DNA from: Candidatus Bathyarchaeota archaeon
GTDB taxonomy: Archaea; Thermoproteota; Bathyarchaeia; 40CM-2-53-6; RBG-13-38-9
Direction of reading: 5' to 3'
Assembly (NCBI GenBank): GCA_018396565.1
Contig: JAGTQO010000045.1
Location: 1-11,819 of the forward strand
Length of the DNA stretch: 11,819 bases
The notes beneath the pieces are model-generated. The model did not search any database and was not told the DNA's origin. It saw only the letters and a program-made list of their open reading frames with translations. A program made the position numbers and the translations under genes. Shown piece by piece: positions 6,689 to 11,819 of the stretch (position 1 is its first letter; the number at the start of each line of letters is the position of its first letter).

Positions 6689-8125
6689 TCAGTCTTGAAA
6701 GAATTTTCTGGTCTGACCCATCGTCTGTACATCCAAAGGTTTCACATTCACAACAACTGGGAAGTCTCTTACTATGTCGCCGACAATCAGGCAGTTGTGT
6801 GCCGGCAGATCCTTAACGATCAGCCTCAGACTTTCAGCATCGATCTTCGAAACTTTAGAGACAGCATCCAAATCATTCTCATTTGTGAAGTTGAACATGA
6901 ATATGTTGTCGGCTTGCCTGTAGACGCTCTCTTGAACAGTGTCAGGCTGATTTGTTATGAAGGTTGTGAATATGCCAAGGTGCCTCATCCTAGTGACTAT
7001 GTCATCCCAATATGTTTCACGGAGGTAGAAGTGAGCCTCCTCGGCGAAAAGAAAGATCGCTTTCAGCCTCATCTCCGAGAGTTGCTCGGTCAGTTTGCTC
7101 AAGAATAGTTCGACTATGAACCTGCGGCTGAGTGAATGTTGGTCTCTCATATTGACTATGAACGCTGAACCCTCATTCAGCTTCCTCTGGAAATAGTTGA
7201 AGTCGAAGGCGCTCGCAGGGTCGTCGGTGAAGAGGTCTAGGTCAAGTATCGTGTGGTATCTGGAATTGATCGCTTCTCTCACACTCTCATGGCAGTTGAA
7301 TCGTCTGATGGTCTCGGCGAGACTATTCAGGTTGAGGTTCCCACATCTCTCAAGTTCACTCCATATTCTAGAGAAGACCTTCGATGAGGTTCTAGGTAGG
7401 TCTAGAGCATATATCATCGTGTCGAGGAATGACCTCAACCCAACCCCATCAAGGGTGAATTTGAGGTTCCGGCCAGGTACTAAAATTTTTATCTTCTCAG
7501 CTAGGTCTATGGGCTTGTTACACTTTCCAACACCGATGTTTACATATTCACCGTTAACATCGAAGACGAGGCATGGAGCTCCATTGTGTATTAGGGCGAG
7601 CAGGAGTAGTTTGGAGAGGTGTGATTTTCCAGTGCCCTTCCTGCCAGTTATTATGTTCAATCTCCCATCAAGCATCCTAACGTCGACTGTGAGTGGGTTC
7701 GTCTTGGTCTTTCCGATGGTGACTGGTTTTCTAACATCGCTCGACGTAAGTCTCTCTATTGGGAAAGGTATTATTCTCGAGTTTGTTCTTGAGGGCAGCC
7801 ATGAAACATCTGGTTTCGGCTTCCCATCTTCGATGGCGCCCCTGATCTTGCATACCAGCAACTTCGTATCTTTCAGGACTGCTATTTGGGAGGATATGTT
7901 AAACGGGTCATAGTCACATCCTTGGACGGTCCCTTCAGTAATCACATCTCTTAGTATGTCCTCTAGGATTCCAGGTAGGTTGGCGAACTGTATGTCCACA
8001 ACCTGAACTATGAGGCCTCTATTCACCTTCCTATCCTCAATGAGAAGGTAGTCACCCTTCTCCATAGACTCTTCAGGTGAACAGATTATCTGTATGGTGT
8101 CGCCTTGCTTCTTATAGATCTTCAT
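6689..8125 (-). CDS. herA: HerA-type DNA translocase / helicase
   Basis: HerA is a hexameric ATPase that translocates DNA and, with the nuclease NurA, resects double-strand breaks in archaea. The 478-residue protein has an N-terminal HAS-barrel-like region (about 1-150), then a DUF87/FtsK-HerA ATPase core. The core has Walker A GRKGTGKS (161-168), DVNGEY (189-194), a Walker B region IFLFAEEAH (357-365) ending in the EEAH form, and the sensor segment RHLGIF ... TNQPD (381-395). The C-terminal end (about DIVRDFPVVVNV) is the usual closing strand region. The length agrees with archaeal HerA, about 500 residues. ATG 8125 directly follows the nurA stop codon (TGA then ATG) and has a good ribosome binding site at 8134-8140. 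This tight coupling suggests that the two proteins are made in proportion. Confidence 0.93.
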   Translation of the reverse strand: MKIYKKQGDTIQIICSPEESMEKGDYLLIEDRKVNRGLIVQVVDIQFANLPGILEDILRDVITEGTVQGCDYDPFNISSQIAVLKDTKLLVCKIRGAIEDGKPKPDVSWLPSRTNSRIIPFPIERLTSSDVRKPVTIGKTKTNPLTVDVRMLDGRLNIITGRKGTGKSHLSKLLLLALIHNGAPCLVFDVNGEYVNIGVGKCNKPIDLAEKIKILVPGRNLKFTLDGVGLRSFLDTMIYALDLPRTSSKVFSRIWSELERCGNLNLNSLAETIRRFNCHESVREAINSRYHTILDLDLFTDDPASAFDFNYFQRKLNEGSAFIVNMRDQHSLSRRFIVELFLSKLTEQLSEMRLKAIFLFAEEAHFYLRETYWDDIVTRMRHLGIFTTFITNQPDTVQESVYRQADNIFMFNFTNENDLDAVSKVSKIDAESLRLIVKDLPAHNCLIVGDIVRDFPVVVNVKPLDVQTMGQTRKFFQD

Positions 8126-9241
8126 TCAAGATGCCTCCTTGCATGTTCCGAATGGGCCGAAGAGCGACCTTCTCAGACTCAGCCTAGGCATAATTTTGAG
8201 GCCATACTCAATCGAGAGGTACCTCTGAATCGCCAGTACCTCATTGGCTGTGAATGTTGATAGGATGTGGGCTAGACGTAATGTTTCAGGGTATCCTTGC
8301 TCGACAAGGTCTGAACCCATAAGGAGGCTGAATGTGTCTACCGATTTCTCCTCTGAGAGTTGCCTATCAATGTCAACTCTGAATGGGAAGCTCTTCCATC
8401 CAAGCTTGGCCAAGTATACTCGCCCCATCAGTCTGACTGGGGTCGATGGGAATTGTGGAACTATCAACCTGTCAATGTCCAGGATGCATGGAATGCTTAT
8501 CCCTTCCAGAAGCCTCGTTATCTTCCTTCCAGAGTAGCATAGACGGGTCTCCTTCGAGAAGGCCATGACCCTATTACCGTTCTTCCTAGCCTTCCTCAGG
8601 ATGGCTTCAACATAGAATGCTGGATTGTCCGGTGTTCCAGCTGTGAGGGACCCGTCGAGCAACACTATGCCGTCGCCTATTCTTGAACACGCAATTTCCT
8701 GCATCCAACGTTCCAGACTATTTCTCAGTCTGGCTAGTAGACGCTCAGTCACAGGCGACCATGTGGAGTAGGCGACATGTTCGCTTGAGTATCTCCTAGC
8801 GACTATGGATCTAGCCATATCGTCGTTGAGGTGGAATGTTATCGGTCCGCATCTGGTGAAGTTGTAGGAGGAGCCGATTCTCCATACAATCGCTCCTCTC
8901 AAGGAGTAGAGTAGGCCCTGCTCCGATTCACCTATCCTGATACTTGATACGTCTACGGCGACGACTGGACACTTCTCGGAGGCTGGCCCTATAGGTGTTG
9001 GTCTCTCTATTGAATTATCGTCCTTTAACTGGATTGCGGGCGGCTCAGGAACCTCCTCTTCAAGAGTTGCCTCAACCTCAGTGAGGTCCCTAGGCTTGAA
9101 CCCTAACCCGTTCAGGCCCCTCATCGATTCAGTACTTAATTCCAGTAGGAAGTTAGGTAAGAGGGTATCCTTGGACCCCTCTAACAGTAATCTACTTATC
9201 TTAGAATGTTCAAACTCTATAGTGTGGGTGCGGTAGGTCAA
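8126..9241 (-). CDS. nurA: NurA-domain 5'-3' nuclease
   Basis: NurA is a manganese-dependent nuclease of RNase H-like fold that binds HerA and trims DNA ends. In this 371-residue protein the first metal-binding Asp is in PVVAVDVSSIRIG (Asp 97; the usual Gly after Asp is Val here), and the second metal site is IVLLDGSL (Asp 196). Further family features are a DIDRL segment near 255-259, FPFRVDI, and the typical C-terminal GYPETLRLAH (317-325) followed by AIQRYL and a final Arg-rich strand. The first 90 residues are less conserved and hydrophilic. The start is TTG 9241, four bases after GGGAG; the next Met is at residue 40. The stop abuts the herA start. A structured GC-rich leader precedes it. 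mre11 and rad50, often linked to nurA-herA in archaea, are not in the window. Confidence 0.92.
   Translation of the reverse strand: MTYRTHTIEFEHSKISRLLLEGSKDTLLPNFLLELSTESMRGLNGLGFKPRDLTEVEATLEEEVPEPPAIQLKDDNSIERPTPIGPASEKCPVVAVDVSSIRIGESEQGLLYSLRGAIVWRIGSSYNFTRCGPITFHLNDDMARSIVARRYSSEHVAYSTWSPVTERLLARLRNSLERWMQEIACSRIGDGIVLLDGSLTAGTPDNPAFYVEAILRKARKNGNRVMAFSKETRLCYSGRKITRLLEGISIPCILDIDRLIVPQFPSTPVRLMGRVYLAKLGWKSFPFRVDIDRQLSEEKSVDTFSLLMGSDLVEQGYPETLRLAHILSTFTANEVLAIQRYLSIEYGLKIMPRLSLRRSLFGPFGTCKEAS
8134..8140 (-). promoter_or_regulatory. Ribosome binding site of herA inside the end of nurA
   Basis: AAGGAGG on the minus strand lies 8 bases before ATG 8125, within the last codons of nurA. It is the clearest Shine-Dalgarno site in the window and confirms the herA start. 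Confidence 0.8.
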
Positions 9242-9291
9242 TTTACTCCCCCCTCGCGGGAGTTCCCCCCAACTCCTGCGGCCTCCGCACC
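9227..9291 (-). promoter_or_regulatory. GC-rich, foldable leader covering the nurA ribosome binding site
   Basis: The gap between W1 and nurA stands out by its G-rich minus strand. Three stems can be read in the mRNA. Stem A pairs GGAGTT (9276-9271) with AACTCC (9264-9259) around a loop of six G. Stem B pairs CTCCC (9262-9258) with GGGAG (9250-9246), which is the Shine-Dalgarno site. A long-range stem pairs GGTGCGG (9291-9285) with CCGCACC (9233-9227), enclosing the TTG start. A and B overlap, so they exclude each other, as in a translational switch. This is seen as base complementarity only; no ligand or protein is known. Confidence 0.4.
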
Positions 9292-9309
9292 TACCCGCAG
9301 CTACCGCGG

Positions 9310-9834
9310 CTACTTCGACCCAGCTGCGCCATAATTCTCCGAACCTTCCTTCAGTGTTTTGATGGTCTCCTGGATCTCCCTGACGCCGGCTAGGGTGAGC
9401 CTGTAGCTTCCTTTACCAACCCTCTCCACGATCCCTGCTTTACACATCTCTGTCAAGGTGTTTTGGACTGTCTTCGGCGCCTTACCGATTGTTGCAGATA
9501 TCTCCTCTATCTGGGCGTCGTCTCCATATCTCTTGCCGAGTCTGTTGGCTATCTGGATGGCTAAGAGAATCACACCCGCAGCCTCGTCGGTCGATAAGTC
9601 TGACCTCAAGAGTAATGGTTTACCTTCAGATGTCAAGTTTACAAGGTTTGAGACCTCGTTCAAAAGTGCCACGTAGTCTGGATTGTAGATCAGTTTAGAT
9701 GCGACCTCGAATGTCGGGTATATTTCTGAGATGTAGTGGCTGATAGCCTTCAGGACCTCCTCAGGCTCCCCCTCTATCGTATGTTTAAATTCTCCATGCT
9801 CTATCTGAACCTTCAATTTTGATGTCTGACTCAT
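9310..9834 (-). CDS. Winged-helix paralog W1, next to nurA
   Basis: This 174-residue protein shares a two-part layout with three neighbours. The N-terminal part has a beta-hairpin and helix (KLKVQIEHGEFKHTIEG, then EEVLKAISHYI, residues 6-35). The C-terminal part (about 80-165) looks like a winged helix-turn-helix: ADEAAG-type helix (STDEAAGVILLAIQI), IEEISATIGKAPKTVQNTLTEM as the turn and recognition helix, and ERVGKGSYRLTLAG as the wing. A strand motif LTSEGKPLLL (67-76) joins them. I infer DNA binding; I do not recognise a named family. ATG 9834 is chosen because the paralogs also begin Met-Ser-(Glu/Gln) and GGTGA lies just upstream. ATG 9849, one base after the W2 stop, is the alternative. 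It is closest to W2 (both have EMC..G.VER.GKG.YR). The family is known only from these sequences. Confidence 0.75.
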   Translation of the reverse strand: MSQTSKLKVQIEHGEFKHTIEGEPEEVLKAISHYISEIYPTFEVASKLIYNPDYVALLNEVSNLVNLTSEGKPLLLRSDLSTDEAAGVILLAIQIANRLGKRYGDDAQIEEISATIGKAPKTVQNTLTEMCKAGIVERVGKGSYRLTLAGVREIQETIKTLKEGSENYGAAGSK

Positions 9835-9850
9835 CACTTCACCAACCATT

Positions 9851-10348
9851 TCAAGATGATAGTTTAGGGTAGATGTTCTTGATGAAATAGTCAAGCCCGT
9901 ATGTTGTTATTCGATACTCGCCTTTACCTATCCTCTCCACCAAGCCTTCGGTGCACATTTCACTTATTCTGCCGGCTACTGTTCCTGCTGGTTTTCTGGT
10001 GTAGGCTATGAGGTCGCCTATCATGGCCTTGTCTGTATCGAGTTTCTTTGTGATGTAGCCTGTATGGGTCTTGAGTAGGTGGAGGAGGATGAGTTCACGG
10101 TCTGTCAGGTTTTCAGTTGGGACTGTTATTACAACTCCTTCAGGCGTGACCTTCATTATGTTTGAGCAGGTGGTTAGGAGTTGCTCCTCATCGACTGTGA
10201 GAGTGAGTCTCGATATGAGGTTGAGTTTGGGGAAGTGTTCGGATAGAAAGTTTATAACCTCTCGAATAACCTCGTTAGAGTTTCCCCTTACGGTTTTCTC
10301 AAGGTCTCTGTATCTGATTCGAACCTCTACAATACTCTCCTCACTCAA
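9851..10348 (-). CDS. Winged-helix paralog W2
   Basis: A 165-residue member of the same family as W1, W3 and W4. The N-terminal beta-hairpin plus helix is VEVRIRYRDLEKTVRG then NEVIREVINFLSEHFP. The joining strand is VTPEGVVITVPTENLTDRE. The C-terminal winged helix has DKAMIGDLIAYTRKPAGTVAGR as turn and recognition helix, and EMCTEGLVERIGKGEYRITTYG as wing. The start is placed at TTG 10348 because it gives Met-Ser-Glu as in W4, has GGTGGA about 8 bases upstream, and overlaps the W3 stop by 8 bases. A longer frame from TTG 10390 would overlap W3 by 50 bases and add a stretch unlike its relatives. The stop is one base from ATG 9849 of W1. DNA binding, as sensor or architectural factor, is inferred. 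Confidence 0.72.
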   Translation of the reverse strand: MSEESIVEVRIRYRDLEKTVRGNSNEVIREVINFLSEHFPKLNLISRLTLTVDEEQLLTTCSNIMKVTPEGVVITVPTENLTDRELILLHLLKTHTGYITKKLDTDKAMIGDLIAYTRKPAGTVAGRISEMCTEGLVERIGKGEYRITTYGLDYFIKNIYPKLSS

Positions 10349-10814
10349 CAGGTGTTCCACCGTACTTGATCGTTTTAACCGTCTTCTCAACCCAGTTCTT
10401 ACCTGCTACCGTCAGTTTGTATACATCTCCCTCCCTGTAAGTCAGGCCTTCTCTCTTAAGTTCGCTCAGCCTACTTGCGAACCCTACTGAGAGGAACCCG
10501 CTGAGGCTCAGGAGTCTGCTCAATTCTCTGGGTCTGAGGCCTTTCGGGTCCATCGAATAGAGTAGTAAGGCCACTGCTTCTCTGTCGGTCAACTTGTCCC
10601 TCGATACTGTCAGCACCGGACCTTCACTTGTGATTTGGACTATTCCTGAGAGAATGTCTTTCTCGCTGACCACCGTTGATTGGGATGAGATTATGCTGTC
10701 TATTACCTCAAGCCATTCTGGAAACTCTTTCAATCTATCTATTAATTCGTCGAAGCTTTCCCCTTCGAGCTCGATGTCTCCGTAGCTTCTGTGGAGTATG
10801 AGCTTGACCTTCAA
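10341..10814 (-). CDS. Winged-helix paralog W3, first gene of the nurA-herA transcript
   Basis: A 157-residue paralog of W1, W2 and W4. The N-terminal hairpin and helix are KVKLILHRSYGDIELEG then FDELIDRLKEFPEW. A joining strand reads IVQITSEGPVLTVSRDKLTDREA and is very like the same segment of W4 (IVEFSDEGKPRLTVPVDSL). The C-terminal winged helix is GLRPRELSRLLSL ... FASRLSELKREGL with wing GDVYKLTVAG. The start is TTG 10814; no in-frame ATG or GTG lies nearby and no Shine-Dalgarno site is evident. A strong TATA box about 34 bases upstream implies a very short leader, so translation may be leaderless. It is probably the first gene of W3-W2-W1-nurA-herA-pyrK. Function is unknown; DNA binding is inferred. 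Confidence 0.72.
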   Translation of the reverse strand: MKVKLILHRSYGDIELEGESFDELIDRLKEFPEWLEVIDSIISSQSTVVSEKDILSGIVQITSEGPVLTVSRDKLTDREAVALLLYSMDPKGLRPRELSRLLSLSGFLSVGFASRLSELKREGLTYREGDVYKLTVAGKNWVEKTVKTIKYGGTPVE

Positions 10815-10842
10815 GACGGTTCTGATGTTATTTTATGCTGTG

Positions 10843-10853
10843 TTAATATATAA
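10843..10853 (-). promoter_or_regulatory. TATA box of the W3-W2-W1-nurA-herA operon
   Basis: TTATATATTAA on the minus strand, centred near 10848, predicts a transcript start near 10821-10824, 7-10 bases before the TTG of W3. It is the best TATA box in the window. Confidence 0.65.
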
Positions 10854-10880
10854 GGATAACTGAAAAGTACGTAGTTAACG

Positions 10881-10894
10881 TAACGTATACGTTA
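10881..10894. promoter_or_regulatory. 14-bp perfect palindrome, candidate operator
   Basis: TAACGTATACGTTA is a perfect palindrome in the gap between W4 and W3. It lies 3 to 16 bases beyond the W4 stop and about 30 bases upstream of the W3 TATA box. A flanking GTTAACG (10874-10880) and CGTTAAAC (10890-10897) form a partial outer repeat, and TAACGT occurs twice in tandem. Its size and position suit a dimeric winged-helix regulator, possibly one of the four neighbours. The regulator is not known. Confidence 0.45.
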
Positions 10895-10896
10895 AA

Positions 10897-11385
10897 CTAT
10901 TTAAGTCTTGGAATGATCTGGCTCTCAACCCACTGCACACCAGCCCCAGATAACGTATACCGTCCATCATCGGCCACAAGCAACCCCTCCCTCCTCAACT
11001 CACTAGCCCTAGCCCTAACAGCCTCAGGCTTCATAGTCTTCCAGCTCGAACTGAGAAGGTCACTCAACTCAACACACTCAACAGCCACAGGTCTGGCCGC
11101 ATAGAGGATGAGAGCCAAAGCCTCCTTCGCCTTCAATGAGTCCACTGGAACAGTGAGTCTAGGCTTCCCCTCATCGCTGAATTCAACTATGCCTCCCAGC
11201 AAATCAGACCTCGAGGCATTCTCCGACCCTGAAGGCACATGGGGCGCAGCCACATGGATCTCGCCTTCTCGGGGAAAGTTCTCCAATAATCTCTCGAAAC
11301 GTTCCCTCACATAATCGAAGTCACCCTCAAGCTCAACCTCATACTCCCCACGTTTAATCCTGAACCTCAGCTTCCTTTCAGACAA
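10897..11385 (-). CDS. Winged-helix paralog W4, separate upstream gene
   Basis: A 162-residue member of the W1-W3 family. The N-terminal hairpin and helix are KLRFRIKRGEYEVELEG then FDYVRERFERLLENFP. A Ser/Pro-rich linker (APHVPSGSENASRS, about 47-60) follows. The joining strand is LLGGIVEFSDEGKPRLTVPVDSL. The C-terminal winged helix ends ASELRREGLLVADDGRYTLSGAG. The start is TTG 11385, giving Met-Ser-Glu. Unlike the other three it does not overlap its neighbour: 82 bases holding a promoter and a palindrome separate it from W3. It is also more strongly G-rich and C-poor on its coding strand than W3. It may be a regulator of the downstream operon or a diverged copy of the same component. Function unknown. 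Confidence 0.72.
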   Translation of the reverse strand: MSERKLRFRIKRGEYEVELEGDFDYVRERFERLLENFPREGEIHVAAPHVPSGSENASRSDLLGGIVEFSDEGKPRLTVPVDSLKAKEALALILYAARPVAVECVELSDLLSSSWKTMKPEAVRARASELRREGLLVADDGRYTLSGAGVQWVESQIIPRLK

Positions 11386-11399
11386 TTACCATCAACACC

Positions 11400-11416
11400 A
11401 ACCATATACAATGGTT
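11400..11416. repeat. Inverted repeat upstream of W4, possible operator
   Basis: AACCAT and ATGGTT are separated by five bases, 15 bases upstream of the W4 start codon, near the predicted transcript start. It is unlike the 10881 palindrome in sequence. Its role is speculative. Confidence 0.3.
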
Positions 11417-11442
11417 CGACAAATCTTTTCTACAAACATTCA

Positions 11443-11450
11443 TAATTAAA
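11443..11450 (-). promoter_or_regulatory. TATA-like element for W4
   Basis: TTTAATTA on the minus strand predicts a transcript start near 11420, about 35 bases before TTG 11385. TGTATATGG at 11402-11410 is a weaker alternative that would give a leaderless message. Confidence 0.4.
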
Positions 11451-11541
11451 CATCTCTATAAGCAAACGTTCCAATGTGAAAATTAACAGTGGGAGGGCCT
11501 CCAATACGACGAGAATAGGCCTGACGAATGGACAGCAAAAC

Positions 11542-11549
11542 AATTTATT
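11542..11549 (+). promoter_or_regulatory. TATA-like element of the tRNA-Gly gene
   Basis: AATTTATT lies 24-31 bases before the first base of the tRNA, the usual archaeal spacing for a gene transcribed from close to its mature 5' end. Confidence 0.5.
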
Positions 11550-11587
11550 GATGGGAGTAAAAATATTGATGGGCGGCCGTAGTCTAG

Positions 11588-11630
11588 ATGTGCATCTGAA
11601 GAATAAGGTTTGAAAGAGATCACAGGACAA
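11588..11630 (+). other. D-loop intron (43 nt) of tRNA-Gly, between positions 15 and 16
   Basis: Removing these bases restores the D loop AGCCTGGTCTA with G18-G19. The precursor supports the site. GTCT (11582-11585) can pair with GGAC (11625-11628) as the central 4-bp helix. AG|A (11586-11588) and AA|C (11629-11631) are the 3-base bulges, cut after the second base. TGTG (11589-11592) with CACA (11621-11624), then ATCT (11594-11597) with AGAT (11617-11620), make the inner helix, with one bulged C. An outer exon helix is not evident, so the motif is of the relaxed type. Confidence 0.82.
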
Positions 11631-11655
11631 CCTGGTCTAGGACATTGGCCTTCCA

Positions 11656-11675
11656 TGGTGAATGTAAATGGAGAG
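11656..11675 (+). other. Anticodon-loop intron (20 nt) of tRNA-Gly, canonical 37/38 position
   Basis: Excision restores a 7-base anticodon loop. CTTC (11650-11653) pairs with GGAG (11670-11673) as the central helix, with bulges CA|T (11654-11656) and AG|A (11674-11676) cut after their second base. The inner helix is weak, which is usual for very short introns. Confidence 0.82.
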
Positions 11676-11791
11676 AGCCAACAGCCCGGGTTCGAATCCC
11701 GGCGGCCGCACCAACAACTGCACACAAAAAATTCATATCGGCTCGCTACGCTCGAGAAACTAAAGTCAAAAAGTAAAGTAGTAAAAACAAA

Positions 11792-11812
11792 CAGATTAAG
11801 GTAGATAATCTG
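11792..11812. repeat. 7-bp hairpin at the right edge
   Basis: CAGATTA and TAATCTG flank a 7-base loop, about 80 bases after the tRNA. It might be a terminator-like hairpin or part of a feature beyond the edge. The 106 bases after the tRNA otherwise show no gene. Confidence 0.3.
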
Positions 11813-11819
11813 ATGCTCA

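Larger units (their letters stand above)
11573..11713 (+). tRNA. tRNA-Gly(TCC) with two introns and encoded CCA
   Basis: After removing two insertions the sequence folds as a standard 75-base tRNA plus CCA. The acceptor stem is GCGGCCG (11573-11579) with CGGCCGC (11703-11709), perfect over 7 bp. The D stem is GTCT (11582-11585) with GGAC (11640-11643). The anticodon stem is TTGGC (11645-11649) with GCCAA (11677-11681). The T stem is CCGGG and CCCGG around TTCGAAT. The spliced anticodon loop CTTCCAA gives anticodon TCC (11652-11654), reading glycine GGA and GGG. Discriminator A is followed by genomic CCA (11711-11713). The acceptor and T arm match archaeal glycine tRNAs. Splicing by the archaeal endonuclease at both sites is needed to make a usable tRNA. 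It is divergent from W4. Confidence 0.93.

Noticed and set aside
6695..7108. 137-codon plus-strand frame
   Set aside because: Antisense to the herA C-terminal region, which carries the expected Walker B and sensor motifs.
7197..7913. 238-codon plus-strand frame, the longest antisense frame
   Set aside because: Antisense to herA including Walker A; composition rich in Ser, Leu and Arg as in a shadow frame, with no promoter or ribosome binding site.
10071..10490. 139-codon plus-strand frame
   Set aside because: Antisense across the W2-W3 overlap; Ser/Arg-rich with no family resemblance.
11492..11502. GGAGG-G-CCTCC palindrome between W4 and the tRNA gene
   Set aside because: Short, not placed at a promoter distance that makes sense for either neighbour; likely chance.
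11430..11725. Minus-strand frames of 66 and 80 codons over the tRNA region
   Set aside because: They run through the tRNA-Gly gene and its promoter. The GRRDSNPG-like stretch is the well-known false translation of a reversed tRNA T arm.
11690..11819. Integrated element attachment site at the tRNA 3' end
   Set aside because: No second copy of the tRNA 3' end and no integrase is present in the window; the right flank is too short to judge.
1..11819. CRISPR arrays, insertion sequences, rRNA
   Set aside because: No regular spaced repeats, transposase motifs or rRNA-like sequence seen on either strand.

Overview
The window is archaeal chromosome. The evidence is the archaeal-only GatDE amidotransferase, an archaeal Elp3, the NurA/HerA repair pair, a DUF763 protein, TATA-box promoters close to starts, many TTG starts, and a tRNA gene carrying two short introns, one of them in the D loop. 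Intron-rich tRNAs and this gene set point to a TACK-side lineage. Bathyarchaeia is my best guess, but this rests on general resemblance and not on a search.

Layout. Positions 1-3931 (minus strand) hold an operon elp3 - gatD - gatE, with gatE running off the left edge. It combines wobble-uridine tRNA modification with tRNA-dependent glutamine formation. A short AT-rich promoter region near 3960 separates it from a divergent plus-strand gene for a DUF763 protein (4022-5122). This is followed by a small membrane protein with a C-terminal zinc ribbon (5251-5604). A 227-base convergent gap with short repeats and hairpins follows.

From 11385 down to 5832 everything is on the minus strand. In transcription order: a winged-helix protein (W4), then W3, W2 and W1 (three more members of the same family), nurA, herA, and pyrK. 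W3 has its own TATA box with a 14-bp palindrome upstream. From W3 to herA the genes overlap or nearly abut, except for a 68-base GC-rich leader before nurA that can fold in two competing ways. The HerA translocase and NurA nuclease normally work with Mre11-Rad50 in DNA end resection. Here the two are instead preceded by tandem DNA-binding-like paralogs, and no mre11 or rad50 is visible. This is the most interesting unit in the window.

The right end (11573-11713, plus) is a tRNA-Gly(TCC) gene with a 43-nt D-loop intron and a 20-nt anticodon-loop intron, and an encoded CCA end. No mobile element, CRISPR array or rRNA was seen.
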